From Schleiferiaceae bacterium (lineage in GTDB: Bacteria > Bacteroidota > Bacteroidia > Flavobacteriales > Schleiferiaceae), in assembly GCA_029254375.1 (NCBI GenBank), contig JAQWXR010000021.1:1-64000 (forward strand): a stretch of 64,000 nucleotides of DNA. Reading direction: 5' to 3'. This document shows, piece after piece, positions 25,765-36,265 of this stretch (positions are counted from its first letter, which is position 1; every line of letters begins with the position of its first letter). The notes beneath the pieces were generated by a model. It was given only the letters and a program-made list of their open reading frames with translations. It was not told the DNA's origin and searched no databases. A program made the position numbers and the translations under genes.

Positions 25765-27081
25765 TTAGGCTGAAATGCGTTCAATTTGGGCACCAAGGGC
25801 GCGAAGGCGTTCGTCAATGCGTTCATAGCCTCGGTCAATTTGTTCGATGTTGTGGATTGTACTCGTCCCCTCCGCACTCAAGGCAGCAATCAACAGAGCG
25901 ATACCTGCACGGATGTCAGGGGAGGTCATTGTCGTGGAGCGCAAAGACACCTTCCGGTCCAATCCAATGACCGTGGCACGGTGCGGATCACACAAAATAA
26001 TTTGGGCTCCCATGTCAATGAGTTTATCGACAAAGAACAAGCGACTCTCAAACATTTTTTGGTGAATGAGCACTGAGCCTTTCGCTTGAGTGGCTGTGAC
26101 CAAGACAATACTCAAAAGGTCTGGGGTGAATCCAGGCCACGGGGCATCGGCTACCGTCACCATTGATCCATCGAGATAGGACCCAATTTCATAAGATTCT
26201 TGGGAAGGCACATAAATGTCATCCCCTTGAATTTCTAATTGTATACCTAATTTTTTGAATACGTCAGGAATCACGCCTAAATGTGCTACACCCGCATTCC
26301 TAATAGTCAAGGCACTGCGTGTCATCGCGGCGAGGCCGATCCATGAGCCAATTTCGATCATGTCCGGGAGGCAACGATGTTCAGTGCCACCAAGACGCTC
26401 AACCCCGGTTATAGTAAGTAAGTTTGAGCCGATGCCTTGAATATGCGCACCCATCCGAACAAGCATATTGCAAAGCTGCTGGAGGTAAGGCTCACAAGCA
26501 GCATTGTAGATAGTGGTAGTTCCGGGGGTAAGGGCAGCGGCCATGACGATATTCGCGGTCCCGGTGACGGAAGCCTCATCCAATAACATATAGGCCCCTT
26601 TTAGTCCTTCTGCCGGGGTTTCCACCCCATAGAAATGCGAATTCTCTTCATATTTAAACTCGGCACCTAGCTTCATGAAACCCAAGAAGTGGGTATCTAG
26701 GCGGCGGCGACCGATCTTATCTCCTCCTGGCTTGGGTATATATCCTTTGCCAAACCTCGCCAAAAGAGGACCGACCAACATGATAGAGCCGCGAAGCGAT
26801 GCACCCTTTTTTTTGTATGCGTCCGAAAAAAGGAAGTTTACGTCCACATTCTTAGCGCAGAAGCTATAATCTCCATGACCATGCTTGCTCACCGCCACGC
26901 CGAAATCCCCCAAAATCTCAATCAATTTATTGACATCGACTATTTCTGGGATGTTAGAAACACGCACAGTCTCCTCAGTGAGTAGGACGGCACAAAGAAT
27001 TTGCAAGACTTCGTTTTTGGCCCCTTGCGGATGTACGTCGCCTTGGAGGCGAATTCCCCCTTTGATTTTAAAACTTGACAC
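25765..27081 (-). CDS. murA: UDP-N-acetylglucosamine 1-carboxyvinyltransferase, Asp-type active site
   Basis: 438 residues, full length for MurA, which transfers enolpyruvate to UDP-GlcNAc in the first committed step of peptidoglycan synthesis. The N-terminal HPQGAKNEVLQIL contains the conserved Lys-Asn pair. The active-site loop reads PGGDKIGRRRLDTH, so Asp121 stands where most MurA enzymes have the cysteine that fosfomycin alkylates (E. coli Cys115). Natural Asp enzymes, as in mycobacteria and chlamydiae, are active and insensitive to the drug. It lies 12 bases after the DUF4290 gene. Confidence 0.95.
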   Translation of the reverse strand: MSSFKIKGGIRLQGDVHPQGAKNEVLQILCAVLLTEETVRVSNIPEIVDVNKLIEILGDFGVAVSKHGHGDYSFCAKNVDVNFLFSDAYKKKGASLRGSIMLVGPLLARFGKGYIPKPGGDKIGRRRLDTHFLGFMKLGAEFKYEENSHFYGVETPAEGLKGAYMLLDEASVTGTANIVMAAALTPGTTTIYNAACEPYLQQLCNMLVRMGAHIQGIGSNLLTITGVERLGGTEHRCLPDMIEIGSWIGLAAMTRSALTIRNAGVAHLGVIPDVFKKLGIQLEIQGDDIYVPSQESYEIGSYLDGSMVTVADAPWPGFTPDLLSIVLVTATQAKGSVLIHQKMFESRLFFVDKLIDMGAQIILCDPHRATVIGLDRKVSLRSTTMTSPDIRAGIALLIAALSAEGTSTIHNIEQIDRGYERIDERLRALGAQIERISA

Positions 27082-27093
27082 AGGAATTGGGGA

Positions 27094-27756
27094 TTATTTA
27101 CGTTTAAAGTTGGTTTTCCGCTTGAAGTTCGGCTTGGCCTTTTTCTTCGTGCGAGTGTGGAGTGGGGCGTTCTGTGAAACCACTCCTCGATTTACGGACA
27201 GGGTCGACTTCTCCTGACCTAATTGGCCGGCAGACAGGGTGCGCAGTTCGGCGTAAATAACCGCATCATCCACATTGTCTTTGTTCCAAGAGAGGTAGGC
27301 GCGCTTCATCTGATTGGCAATATCCAATTCCATGGCATCGCGCTCTTCGGAAGCATCCATGGCGGATACCGTGGATATCAGATTCTGCAAAATGTTGCCA
27401 TAGTAGCGGTGACTCCGGCTCTTCTGAGGGTATGGGACGGCGTCCGGCTTCCCACTCAACTTCTCCCGTGTGGGAGTAGGATAAGGGCAGTCCACATCGA
27501 GTCCAAAGTTGGACATCACAAAAAGATGGTCCCATAATTTATGCCGGTAATCCGGGTTATCGCGAAGTCCTGGGTTGAGGTTACCTATCACATCAATAAT
27601 ACTGTTGGCCACCTTGGTGCGGTGTTCGCGTTCAGGCAGGGTCAGGCAATATTCAATCATGGACTGGACATGACGCCCGTATTCAGGCATGCGAAGGTCC
27701 TCGCGGTCCGTATTGTAGTCCAATGCCAACGCGGCAATTTGAGAAGTTTCAATCAT
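27094..27756 (-). CDS. DUF4290 family protein
   Basis: 220 residues matching the Bacteroidota-specific DUF4290 family: LDYNTDREDLRMPEYGRHVQ at the N-terminus, a conserved LWDHLFVMSNFGLDVDCPYP block near residues 90-110, then a helical second half. The function of the family is unknown. The last 20 or so residues are strongly basic with a repeated NFKRK, suggesting nucleic-acid contact, but this is inference. The start overlaps the end of uvrD by four bases, so it is translationally coupled to the helicase. Confidence 0.85.
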   Translation of the reverse strand: MIETSQIAALALDYNTDREDLRMPEYGRHVQSMIEYCLTLPEREHRTKVANSIIDVIGNLNPGLRDNPDYRHKLWDHLFVMSNFGLDVDCPYPTPTREKLSGKPDAVPYPQKSRSHRYYGNILQNLISTVSAMDASEERDAMELDIANQMKRAYLSWNKDNVDDAVIYAELRTLSAGQLGQEKSTLSVNRGVVSQNAPLHTRTKKKAKPNFKRKTNFKRK

Positions 27757-30107
27757 GGTAGTAGTTGCAATTTAGCAAACTTGAGGAGCAATTTTTTCTC
27801 CCCAGCGTTATCAAATTCAATTGTGGCTTTACGCTCGGTGTCTTCCCCGGTTAATTCGGTTACTTTCCCTATGCCAAATCGGTCATGGACTACCCGCAAT
27901 CCAACTGCCAAATCCAGGTTTAGGGCGTGTTGACTATTCCCGGTGGAGGCTGACGCCTGTTGCATTGGCTTGAGCGCGGTAGGTCTTCGGAAGCGAACCG
28001 GGGCAGGCGGGGGACTGCTTAATCGTTCCGCTGGCTTCGTGGACTTTGGAGCAGTTCGCACTGATCCTCGTTGCCGACTCGAAGGTACATCAAAGGCATC
28101 TCGTAATTCATTCGGAATGGAATAGCTTGGTTGAAACTCCGGAATGTGAATGTCCAAAGTAGCTTCATCAAGCTCTTCCAAGAATCGACTAGGCTCACAA
28201 TCGATGAGCTTTCCCCAACGATAGCGAACGTGGGCATAGGTCAGGAACGCCCTCTTTTCTGCGCGAGTCAGAGCAACATAGAATAATCGACGTTCCTCTT
28301 CTAGGTCCGAGCGCGAACCCATTGACATCATGGATGGAAATAAATTCTCTTCCATCCCCACTACAAATACGACAGGGAATTCCAAACCCTTGGCTAGGTG
28401 AATCGTCATGAGATTGACCTTAGGGCGGTCATCGTCATCTAGGCGATCTGCATCCGTCAACAGGGCTATATCTTGCAAGAAGGCGCCCAAGCTAGGGTCG
28501 CCATCTTCCACCTGCTGTTGTTGCTCCACAAAATCTTTAATCCCGTTCAGCAATTCTTGAACGTTCTCATAGCGGGAAATGCCTTCGGGCGTTTTGTCAT
28601 CCGAAAGCATCTTAATCAAGCCACTGCTCCGAGCAATATGCTCCACGACATCAAAGGCATCCTTCTGTTCTGCGATGATTTGATAGGAAGTAACGAGGTC
28701 AATAAATGCCAAAAGACGCTCCTGCGTGGGCTTGTTGATATTCACGTTCCACTCACTCGCCTGACTGGCCGCATCCCAAAGGCTTGCTTGCCGATCATTG
28801 GCAGCAATGGTCAATCTGGCCAAGGTGGTATCGCCAATCCCTCTGGCGGGAAGATTAATGACGCGTCGAAAAGCTTCTTCGTCTTTAGGATTCACCGTGA
28901 GGCGGACATAGGCCATTAGGTCTTTGACTTCTTTCCGCTGGTAAAATGAGAGGCCTCCAAATATCCGGTAGGGGATGTTTCGTCGGCGGAAGGCATCTTC
29001 AAAAGCACGGGACTGCGCATTCGTCCGATACAAGATGGCAAAATGGTCATGTGGGGTGTGCTCCCGCATATTTAACTCCCAAATCGTCTGAGCTACAAAA
29101 TTTCCTTCATCGGAATCCGACACACTCTTGTGCACTACTATGCGCTCGCCTTTTGGGTTTTCAGTCCAAACATTTTTCTCCAGTTGATCTTGGTTGTGCT
29201 TGATGAGCGAATTCGCAGCCTCCACAATGCATTGACTGCTGCGGTAGTTTTGTTCCAATTTAAACAGCTTGGCGTCCGAATAGTCTTTTTGGAAATTGAG
29301 AATGTTTCGAATATTGGCTCCACGGAATGCATATATACTTTGGGCATCATCACCCACCACGCACAGGTTCTCAAAGCGAGAGGCCAGAGCCTTAACGATG
29401 AGGTATTGCGAGTGGTTGGTATCCTGGTATTCATCAACCAAAATGTATTTGAAACGGTCTTGGTAGCGAGCGAGTGCATCGGGAAATTTAACAAAGAGCT
29501 CATTCGTTTTCAGTAGCAAGTCATCAAAGTCCATGGCGCCAGCGCGAAAACACTTTTCTGTGTAGGCAACGTATAGATCCCCAAGTTTGGGCATTCGAGC
29601 TGAAGCATCGGCTTCTTGCAAATCGGCGCGACTTTGGTAGGCTTTTGGAGTTATGAGGTTGTTCTTGTAGGAGGAGATCCGACCAGCGACTCCTTTCACC
29701 TTATAAATGTCCTTATCCAAGTCCCGCTCTTTTATCAGGCCAGCAATGACCTTTTGGGCATCTTCACTATCATAAATGGTGAAATTGGAAGGGTAGCCCA
29801 ATCTGTGTCCTTCGATGCGAAGAATGCGTGCAAAGACGGAGTGAAAGGTTCCCATCCATAAATTCTTGGCTTCTGTGCCCCCAAGGAGGGCCTCAATCCG
29901 ACCCTTCATTTCCCGTGCCGCTTTGTTGGTGAAAGTGAGGGAGAGAATGTTGAAAGGATCGACGCCTTTCTCCATGAGATAGGCTATTCGATAGGTCAGC
30001 ACGCGGGTCTTTCCCGATCCCGCGCCAGCAATAACCATGACAGGGCCCTCCGTCTGCTGGACAGCTTGCTGTTGAACCGAATTGAGGGCAGATAAATAAC
30101 TGGACAT
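27753..30107 (-). CDS. uvrD: ATP-dependent 3'-5' DNA helicase UvrD/PcrA
   Basis: 784 residues, superfamily 1A. Motifs in order: I AGAGSGKTRVL (about 28-38), Ia TFTNKAAREM, II VDEYQDTN, III GDDAQSIYAFRGA, IV NYRSS, V TIHLAKGLEFPVVFVVG, VI RRLFYVALTRAE. The C-terminal 100 or so residues are a linker plus a Tudor-like end (GLRVVHDRFGIGKVTE), as in PcrA. The enzyme unwinds DNA in nucleotide excision and mismatch repair and clears RecA or stalled polymerase. PcrA and UvrD cannot be separated by sequence alone here. It is the first gene of a transcript diverging from the ribosomal operon. Confidence 0.95.
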   Translation of the reverse strand: MSSYLSALNSVQQQAVQQTEGPVMVIAGAGSGKTRVLTYRIAYLMEKGVDPFNILSLTFTNKAAREMKGRIEALLGGTEAKNLWMGTFHSVFARILRIEGHRLGYPSNFTIYDSEDAQKVIAGLIKERDLDKDIYKVKGVAGRISSYKNNLITPKAYQSRADLQEADASARMPKLGDLYVAYTEKCFRAGAMDFDDLLLKTNELFVKFPDALARYQDRFKYILVDEYQDTNHSQYLIVKALASRFENLCVVGDDAQSIYAFRGANIRNILNFQKDYSDAKLFKLEQNYRSSQCIVEAANSLIKHNQDQLEKNVWTENPKGERIVVHKSVSDSDEGNFVAQTIWELNMREHTPHDHFAILYRTNAQSRAFEDAFRRRNIPYRIFGGLSFYQRKEVKDLMAYVRLTVNPKDEEAFRRVINLPARGIGDTTLARLTIAANDRQASLWDAASQASEWNVNINKPTQERLLAFIDLVTSYQIIAEQKDAFDVVEHIARSSGLIKMLSDDKTPEGISRYENVQELLNGIKDFVEQQQQVEDGDPSLGAFLQDIALLTDADRLDDDDRPKVNLMTIHLAKGLEFPVVFVVGMEENLFPSMMSMGSRSDLEEERRLFYVALTRAEKRAFLTYAHVRYRWGKLIDCEPSRFLEELDEATLDIHIPEFQPSYSIPNELRDAFDVPSSRQRGSVRTAPKSTKPAERLSSPPPAPVRFRRPTALKPMQQASASTGNSQHALNLDLAVGLRVVHDRFGIGKVTELTGEDTERKATIEFDNAGEKKLLLKFAKLQLLP

Positions 30108-30117
30108 GGAAGGAATC

Positions 30118-30125
30118 CAAAGGTA
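30118..30125 (-). promoter_or_regulatory. -7 promoter element for uvrD
   Basis: The minus strand reads TACCTTTG, ten bases before the uvrD ATG at 30107. This implies a leader of only a few bases. No -33 TTG is seen at the right spacing. Confidence 0.5.
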
Positions 30126-30176
30126 GCGTTTGCCGAAGCGATGAAAAAGTTTAAAAACTGCTGTGAAATCTAAATG

Positions 30177-30204
30177 TTTGATAGGGAAAAAAGGTCTACA
30201 TTTG
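30177..30204 (+). promoter_or_regulatory. Promoter of the rpsL-rplQ ribosomal operon
   Basis: TTTG at 30177-30180 and TACATTTG at 30197-30204, 16 bases apart, form a good Bacteroidota promoter. The bases directly downstream are CAGTCC, the same as at the rpsA promoter. The leader of about 60 bases can form a small hairpin (CCTTA with TAAGG) before the rpsL start. Confidence 0.65.
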
Positions 30205-30267
30205 CAGTCCCTTAAAAACTAAGGAAGAATTTTATTGTAGCGACGACAACCAACACAATTATCAAGA

Positions 30268-30648
30268 ATGCCAACCATTCAGCAGCTCGTCCGTAAAGGG
30301 CGAGTCAAATTAGTAAAGAAGAGCAAGTCAGCAGCGCTGGATTCTTGCCCTCAGCGCCGCGGCGTGTGCACGCGGGTTTACACAACTACTCCTAAGAAGC
30401 CGAACTCCGCTATGCGTAAGGTCGCCCGTGTGCGCCTCACCAACGGAAATGAGGTCAACGCCTACATTGGTGGAGAAGGTCACAACCTTCAGGAACACTC
30501 CATCGTGCTTGTGCGCGGCGGACGTGTAAAAGACTTGCCAGGTGTCCGTTATCACATCGTTCGCGGTGCATTGGATACAGCCGGTGTGAGTGGCCGAATG
30601 CAGCGCCGCTCCAAGTATGGTGCAAAACGACCCAAAGTCAAAAAATAA
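30268..30648 (+). CDS. rpsL: Ribosomal protein S12
   Basis: 126 residues. S12 sits at the decoding centre and helps tRNA selection. Conserved motifs are [15 protein letters not shown], which keeps the streptomycin-sensitive Lys in PKKPNS, and [10 protein letters not shown] with the Asp that many bacteria methylthiolate. It is the first gene of the long ribosomal operon. Confidence 0.98.
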   Translation: MPTIQQLVRKGRVKLVKKSKSAALDSCPQRRGVCTRVYTTTPKKPNSAMRKVARVRLTNGNEVNAYIGGEGHNLQEHSIVLVRGGRVKDLPGVRYHIVRGALDTAGVSGRMQRRSKYGAKRPKVKK

Positions 30649-30657
30649 TAGGAAACC

Positions 30658-31128
30658 ATGAGAAAGACGCGTGCCAAGAAGCGCCCCCTATTACCGGATC
30701 CACGTTTCAACGATCCTTTGGTAACCCGCTTCGTAAACAATTTAATGTACGACGGTAAGAAGTCGACGGCCTATGCCATCTTCTACGAAGCGATCGACTT
30801 AGTTTCTGAAAAGTCTGGCGAAGCCAACGGCTTGGAACAATGGAAGACGGCTTTAACCAATGTTATGCCTCATGTGGAAGTTCGTAGCCGCCGTGTTGGT
30901 GGTTCAACCTTCCAAATTCCTCAACAAATTCGTCCCGAACGCAAAATCTCCATGGCAATGAAATGGATGATTGGATATGCTCGTGGCCGCAATGAAAAAA
31001 GCATGGCTTCCAAGCTTGCTGGTGAAATCATGGCGGCGGCTAAGGAAGAAGGCGCAGCAGTGAAGAAGCGTATGGATGTCCACAAAATGGCCGAGGCCAA
31101 CAAAGCCTTCTCACATTTCCGTTTCTAA
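30658..31128 (+). CDS. rpsG: Ribosomal protein S7
   Basis: 156 residues. S7 nucleates the 30S head and touches the E-site tRNA. The N-terminal [23 protein letters not shown]-like segment and [17 protein letters not shown] are typical. It is separated from rpsL by nine bases, the classic str-operon order. In E. coli S7 represses its own operon; no such site is recognisable here. Confidence 0.98.
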   Translation: MRKTRAKKRPLLPDPRFNDPLVTRFVNNLMYDGKKSTAYAIFYEAIDLVSEKSGEANGLEQWKTALTNVMPHVEVRSRRVGGSTFQIPQQIRPERKISMAMKWMIGYARGRNEKSMASKLAGEIMAAAKEEGAAVKKRMDVHKMAEANKAFSHFRF

Positions 31129-31139
31129 TCTAAGATATC

Positions 31140-33269
31140 ATGTCTAAGCGCGATTTAAAATTCACACGTAACATTGGTATCATGGCCCACATTGATGCGG
31201 GCAAAACGACTACCACCGAGCGAATTTTGTACTACACGGGAGTTAGCCACAAGATTGGTGAGGTTCACGACGGTGCTGCTACCATGGACTGGATGGTTCA
31301 GGAGCAGGAGCGGGGAATCACAATAACCTCTGCGGCGACTACATGCTTTTGGCGCTTCCCTACCGATCAAGGTAAGGATGTGGATAACACCCAGGAATAC
31401 AAAATCAATATTATTGACACCCCGGGACACGTTGACTTTACCGTAGAGGTAGAGCGCTCCTTACGTGTATTGGATGGTGCCGTAGCCTTGCTATGTGCGG
31501 TAGGTGGTGTCCAGCCGCAGACAGAAACTGTTTGGCGTCAGGCCACTAAGTACAACGTACCTAGAATTGCCTTCGTGAACAAAATGGACCGCACAGGGGC
31601 TGATTTCTTTAATGTAGTTCGCCAAATTGACGAGAAGTTGAAAGGCAATCCTATTCCTCTTCAAGTGCCAATCGGTGCCGAGACGGAATTCCAAGGCGTT
31701 GTTGACTTGATTGATAACGAAGCAATCATTTGGGATGATGCTACTCAAGGTATGACATACAAGGTGGTAGATATTCCAGCTGACTTAGTTGATGTTGTAG
31801 CTGAATACCGCGAGAAATTGGTAGAGGCCGTAGCTGAATTCGATGACAACTTAATGGAAAAATTCTTTGACAATCCTGACAGCATTACTCGTGAGGAATT
31901 GGTTGAAGCTATCCGTAAGGCCACCATCGCCCAGAAAATCACTCCAGTTCTTTGCGGATCGGCGTTCAAGAACAAAGGGGTTCAGACCATGTTGGATGCG
32001 GTCATGTCGTTTATGCCTTCTCCAGTAGATGTGGAAGGAATCATCGGTACCAACCCTGATACCGAACTAGAAGAAATGCGCAAACCGGATCCAGATGAGC
32101 CATTTGCTGCGTTGGCATTCAAGATTGCCACAGATCCTTTCGTAGGTCGTTTGTGCTTCTTTCGTGTGTACTCCGGGTCTATTGCAGCTGGTTCTTACAC
32201 TAAAAATATGCGTTCTGGAAACAAGGAGCGTATTTCGCGCATCTTTCAAATGCACTCAAATAAGCAGAATCCAATCGACATGATTGAGGCTGGGGACATT
32301 GGTGCAGGTGTTGGTTTCAAGGATATCCGTACAGGAGATACCTTGTGTGACGAAAAGCGTCCAATTGTTCTTGAATCTATGAGTTTCCCTGAGCCTGTTA
32401 TCGGTTTGGCGGTTGAGCCTAAGACCCAAGCTGACGTTGACAAGTTAGGTATGGCGTTGGCTAAGTTGGCTGAAGAGGATCCCACTTTCCGTGTTCACAC
32501 CGACGAAGAGACTGGTCAAACAGTAATCTCCGGTATGGGCGAATTGCACTTAGAAATTATTGTTGATCGCTTGAAGCGTGAATTCAAAGTAGAGTGTAAT
32601 CAAGGTGCTCCTCAAGTTCAATACAAGGAGGCCCTTACTCAAGAATACAATCACCGTGAGGTTTACAAGAAGCAAACAGGTGGTCGCGGTAAGTTCGCGG
32701 ACATCGTCTTCTCAATAGGCCCTGCTGATGAAGACTTCGTAGGTCAGCTTCAGTTTGAGAATAATATTAAAGGAGGTAACATTCCTCGTGAATTTGTTCC
32801 AGCGGTAGAGAAAGGATTCAAGGATGCCATGAATAATGGTCCGTTGGCAGGCTATGCCATTGACACCATGAAAGTGACTTTGACTGACGGTTCTTTCCAC
32901 CCTGTGGATTCGGACTCGTTATCCTTTGAATTGGCTGCAAGAATTGGCTTCCGTGAGGCAGGCAAGAAGGCACGTCCAGTGATCTTGGAGCCTTTGATGA
33001 AGATGGAGGTCGTCATGCCCGAATCTTCTATGGGTGACGTCGTCGGTGACTTGAACAAGCGCCGCGGTATTGTTGAAGGCATGGACACGAAAGACGGAGA
33101 CTCTGTCGTTCTCGCCAAGGTGCCTTTAAGTGAAATGTTTGGATACGTTACCACCTTGCGTACGATCACTTCAGGCCGTGGCAGCTCTTCTATGGAGTTT
33201 AGTCACTATGCTGAAACACCATCAAGTATTGCTGAGGCGGTTATTGAGAAAGTAAAGGGTAGCAAATAA
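31140..33269 (+). CDS. fusA: Elongation factor G
   Basis: 709 residues, the translocation GTPase. G1 [19 protein letters not shown], switch region [12 protein letters not shown]3 DTPGHVDF and G4 [10 protein letters not shown] are complete, and domains II-V follow, including [11 protein letters not shown] and the C-terminal [12 protein letters not shown]. Unlike the E. coli str operon, tuf does not follow: rpsJ starts 14 bases later, merging the str and S10 operons as is usual in Bacteroidota. Confidence 0.98.
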   Translation: MSKRDLKFTRNIGIMAHIDAGKTTTTERILYYTGVSHKIGEVHDGAATMDWMVQEQERGITITSAATTCFWRFPTDQGKDVDNTQEYKINIIDTPGHVDFTVEVERSLRVLDGAVALLCAVGGVQPQTETVWRQATKYNVPRIAFVNKMDRTGADFFNVVRQIDEKLKGNPIPLQVPIGAETEFQGVVDLIDNEAIIWDDATQGMTYKVVDIPADLVDVVAEYREKLVEAVAEFDDNLMEKFFDNPDSITREELVEAIRKATIAQKITPVLCGSAFKNKGVQTMLDAVMSFMPSPVDVEGIIGTNPDTELEEMRKPDPDEPFAALAFKIATDPFVGRLCFFRVYSGSIAAGSYTKNMRSGNKERISRIFQMHSNKQNPIDMIEAGDIGAGVGFKDIRTGDTLCDEKRPIVLESMSFPEPVIGLAVEPKTQADVDKLGMALAKLAEEDPTFRVHTDEETGQTVISGMGELHLEIIVDRLKREFKVECNQGAPQVQYKEALTQEYNHREVYKKQTGGRGKFADIVFSIGPADEDFVGQLQFENNIKGGNIPREFVPAVEKGFKDAMNNGPLAGYAIDTMKVTLTDGSFHPVDSDSLSFELAARIGFREAGKKARPVILEPLMKMEVVMPESSMGDVVGDLNKRRGIVEGMDTKDGDSVVLAKVPLSEMFGYVTTLRTITSGRGSSSMEFSHYAETPSSIAEAVIEKVKGSK

Positions 33270-33283
33270 GTCTTATTCAAGTT

Positions 33284-33589
33284 ATGAGCCATAAAATTCG
33301 CATTAAACTCAAGTCTTACGACCATATGCTCGTAGACAAGAGTGCAGAGAAAATCGTGAAAACGGTGAAGAGCACTGGGGCTGTAGTCAACGGTCCTATT
33401 CCTCTTCCGACGAACAAGCGTATCTACACGGTACTGCGTTCTCCGCACGTAAATAAGAAAGCCCGTGAGCAGTTTGAGCTTTCAAGCTACAAGCGTTTGT
33501 TGGACATCTATTCTTCTTCAAGCAAGACAATCGATGCTCTAATGAAGCTGGAACTTCCCAGTGGTGTTGAAGTAGAAATCAAAGTTTAA
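33284..33589 (+). CDS. rpsJ: Ribosomal protein S10
   Basis: 101 residues. S10 belongs to the 30S head and, as NusE, to antitermination complexes. [17 protein letters not shown] and [19 protein letters not shown] are diagnostic. It opens the S10 part of the operon, 14 bases after fusA. Confidence 0.98.
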   Translation: MSHKIRIKLKSYDHMLVDKSAEKIVKTVKSTGAVVNGPIPLPTNKRIYTVLRSPHVNKKAREQFELSSYKRLLDIYSSSSKTIDALMKLELPSGVEVEIKV

Positions 33590-33607
33590 TTTATTCCAAT
33601 TGAAATC

Positions 33608-34222
33608 ATGCCTGGACTAATTGGCAAGAAAATCGGAATGACCAGCATTTTCGACGCGGATGGCAAGAACCAACCGTGTACGGTCATTGAATTGGGCCCC
33701 TGCGTGGTTACCCAATTGAAAACAGAAGATGTCGATGGTTACGCAGCCGTGCAGATAGGATTTGGGGAAAAGAAAAACCCAGTTCAAGCTGCCGCCGGCC
33801 ATGCCAACAAGGCGAATACCACCGCCAAGAAGAAATATGTCGAATTCAAAGATTTTGCGGAAGGCTCAGTGGGCTTGGGTGATATCTTGACCGTTGAGAT
33901 GTTTGAAGAAGGTGAATTTGTGGACATCGTTGGAACAACAAAAGGTAAGGGCTTCCAAGGGGTTGTTCGCCGCCACGGCTTTGCCGGGGTAGGACAAAGC
34001 ACCCACGGTCAGCACAACCGCCTCCGTGCACCAGGATCTATCGGTGCAGGTTCTGATCCCTCGCGCGTATTCAAAGGTACCCGCATGGGTGGCCGTATGG
34101 GTGTAGACCGCGTGAAGATCCAGAACCTTCAAGTTTTGAAAATTGACACTGAGCAGAATTTGCTAGTGGTGAAGGGTTCAGTACCTGGAGCTAAGCAGTC
34201 GCTCGTAATTGTTGAGAAGTAA
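33608..34222 (+). CDS. rplC: Ribosomal protein L3
   Basis: 204 residues. L3 is an early 50S assembly protein reaching toward the peptidyl transferase centre. [16 protein letters not shown] at the start and the loop with [17 protein letters not shown] and the later GTRMGGRMG are typical. Its stop shares one base with the rplD start (TAATG), implying coupled translation. Confidence 0.98.
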   Translation: MPGLIGKKIGMTSIFDADGKNQPCTVIELGPCVVTQLKTEDVDGYAAVQIGFGEKKNPVQAAAGHANKANTTAKKKYVEFKDFAEGSVGLGDILTVEMFEEGEFVDIVGTTKGKGFQGVVRRHGFAGVGQSTHGQHNRLRAPGSIGAGSDPSRVFKGTRMGGRMGVDRVKIQNLQVLKIDTEQNLLVVKGSVPGAKQSLVIVEK

Positions 34223-34854
34223 TGGAATTGCGCATTGTTAACCAACTGGGTGAAGACACAGGTCGCATGGCGATCCTGAATGATGATGTTTTCGGCATCG
34301 AACCCAATGAGCACGCCATGTATTTGGACGTGAAGCAGTACTTGGCGAACCAACGTCAAGGAACACACAAGGCGAAGCCGCGTGCGGAAATTTCTCGCAC
34401 AACCAAAAAGCTGCATAAGCAGAAAGGTACAGGTGGCGCTCGTCATGGTAGCATGAAGTCTCCCTTGTATCGTGGTGGTGGTCGTGTATTCGGACCTGTG
34501 CCTCACGAATATGGCTTCAAACTAAATAAAAAGTTAAAAACTCTAGCACGTATTTCTGCTTTTTCTTCCGTGGTGAAGGAGAATCAAGTGATTGTTGTTG
34601 AGAATCTTAGCTTCGAAGCACCAAAGACGAAGCAGTACCACCAGGTCCTGCAATCCTTGGGGCTTAACGGAAAGAAATCCACTGTAGTGTTGGCTGAGTC
34701 AGATAAAAATGTATATTTGTCATCCCGCAATTTTGAGGGGTCAAATGTGCTAACTGCTTCAGAGCTAAATACTTATTCAATTTTGAATGGTGGCACACTG
34801 ATCCTAACTGAGGGCTCAATTGAGAAAATTCAAACGGCATTAACTACGAAATAA
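34222..34854 (+). CDS. rplD: Ribosomal protein L4
   Basis: 210 residues. L4 lines the exit tunnel; its loop is seen as KLHKQKGTGGARHGSMKSP. In E. coli it also represses the S10 operon, but no such leader control is visible here. It overlaps both neighbours by one base. Confidence 0.97.
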   Translation: MELRIVNQLGEDTGRMAILNDDVFGIEPNEHAMYLDVKQYLANQRQGTHKAKPRAEISRTTKKLHKQKGTGGARHGSMKSPLYRGGGRVFGPVPHEYGFKLNKKLKTLARISAFSSVVKENQVIVVENLSFEAPKTKQYHQVLQSLGLNGKKSTVVLAESDKNVYLSSRNFEGSNVLTASELNTYSILNGGTLILTEGSIEKIQTALTTK

Positions 34855-35147
34855 TGGAAAGCATTCTGATTCGTCCCGTCATCACGGAGAAGGCCTCAGC
34901 CAGCGCTGAGGAGCGGAATCGCTACACCTTCGTCGTAGATAAAAAAGCCAACAAGGTTGAAATCAAAAAGGCCGTAGAGGCTGCGTACAATGTGAACGTC
35001 GAAAATGTTCGCACCATCATCGTCCCTGCCAAGCATATTGTGCGTCACACAAAAGCGGGCATGTTAGAAGGCAAAAAGTCTTCTTTCAAAAAGGCGATAG
35101 TGGATGTTCGTTCCGGTGAATCCATCGATATCTACGGTAATCTTTAA
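34854..35147 (+). CDS. rplW: Ribosomal protein L23
   Basis: 97 residues. L23 rings the tunnel exit and is the docking site for trigger factor and [13 protein letters not shown] and [19 protein letters not shown] are the family signature. The start overlaps the rplD stop by one base. Confidence 0.97.
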   Translation: MESILIRPVITEKASASAEERNRYTFVVDKKANKVEIKKAVEAAYNVNVENVRTIIVPAKHIVRHTKAGMLEGKKSSFKKAIVDVRSGESIDIYGNL

Positions 35148-35152
35148 GCATC

Positions 35153-35977
35153 ATGGGCGTACGTAAACTAAAAGCAATCACTCCGGGTCAGCGTTTTCGC
35201 GCCGTGAATGATTATGCCGCGATAACAGCCACTGCTCCAGAGAAGTCTTTGACGGCTCCTAAGAAACGCAGCGGTGGTCGTAACAATACTGGTAAGATGA
35301 CCATGCGATACATGGGTGGCGGTGCTAAGCAGCGCTATCGTATTGTGGATTTCAAACGTGAAAAGTTTGGTATCCCCGCAACAGTTAAAACGATAGAATA
35401 CGATCCAAATCGTTCCGCATTCATCGCCTTGGTGGTGTACGCAGATGGTGAGAAGCGTTATATCATTGCACCTAATGGCCTGACGGTGGATCAAATCATT
35501 GTCTCGGGTACAGGTTCAGCTCCTGAAGTGGGTAACTCCATGAAGTTGTCGGAACTTCCTTTGGGTACTATCATACACAATATCGAACTTCGTCCCGGTC
35601 AGGGTGGCATCATTGCACGCTCTGCGGGTGCTTTTGCCCAGTTGGCAGCACGTGACGGGAAGTACGCCACTTTGAAGATGCCTTCTGGTGAGACGCGTAT
35701 GATCTTAGTTGAGTGTATGGCTACTGTTGGCGTTGTTTCCAACAGCGATCATCAGCAGGTGGCAAGCGGTAAGGCGGGCCGTAGCCGTTGGTTAGGTCGT
35801 CGTCCCCGTACACGTGGTGTAGCTATGAACCCAGTCGATCACCCAATGGGTGGTGGTGAAGGTCGTGCATCAGGAGGGCACCCACGTTCACGCAATGGTA
35901 TTCCTGCAAAGGGTTACAAGACGCGTTCGCCGAAGAAGGCAAGCAACCGCTACATCATTGAAAAACGCAAGAAATAA
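35153..35977 (+). CDS. rplB: Ribosomal protein L2
   Basis: 274 residues. L2 is needed for subunit joining and peptidyl transfer. The C-terminal [19 protein letters not shown] contains the conserved His important for activity, and [11 protein letters not shown] is in the N-terminal half. It is spaced five bases from rplW and three from rpsS. Confidence 0.98.
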   Translation: MGVRKLKAITPGQRFRAVNDYAAITATAPEKSLTAPKKRSGGRNNTGKMTMRYMGGGAKQRYRIVDFKREKFGIPATVKTIEYDPNRSAFIALVVYADGEKRYIIAPNGLTVDQIIVSGTGSAPEVGNSMKLSELPLGTIIHNIELRPGQGGIIARSAGAFAQLAARDGKYATLKMPSGETRMILVECMATVGVVSNSDHQQVASGKAGRSRWLGRRPRTRGVAMNPVDHPMGGGEGRASGGHPRSRNGIPAKGYKTRSPKKASNRYIIEKRKK

Positions 35978-35980
35978 GCG

Positions 35981-36259
35981 ATGGCACGTTCACTAAAAAA
36001 AGGACCCTACATCCATTACAAGCTGCAGAAGCGAATCATGGAGAATGTAGAAGCAGGCAAAAAGACGGTGGTGAAGACCTGGTCTCGAGCTTCCATGATC
36101 AGCCCCGATTTCGTCGGACAAACTATCGCCGTTCACAATGGCAAGACTTTTATTCCTGTTTTTCTAACAGAGAATATGGTTGGTCATAAACTCGGTGAAT
36201 TCGCCCCAACACGAACTTTCCGCGGTCACGGTGGAAAGAAAGATAAGGGTAAACGATAA
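35981..36259 (+). CDS. rpsS: Ribosomal protein S19
   Basis: 92 residues. S19 contacts tRNA and forms part of the bridge to the 50[32 protein letters not shown] and [14 protein letters not shown] are diagnostic. Confidence 0.98.
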   Translation: MARSLKKGPYIHYKLQKRIMENVEAGKKTVVKTWSRASMISPDFVGQTIAVHNGKTFIPVFLTENMVGHKLGEFAPTRTFRGHGGKKDKGKR

Positions 36260-36265
36260 GAAGCC

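Noticed and set aside
25752-25877. Extended start of the TlpA-like gene at 25877
   Set aside because: It would overlap murA by more than 100 bases and hide the signal peptide that begins at 25751.
27266-27535. Overlapping open frames of 80-100 codons on both strands inside the DUF4290 gene
   Set aside because: They are shadows of a recognised gene, with no start context or family match.
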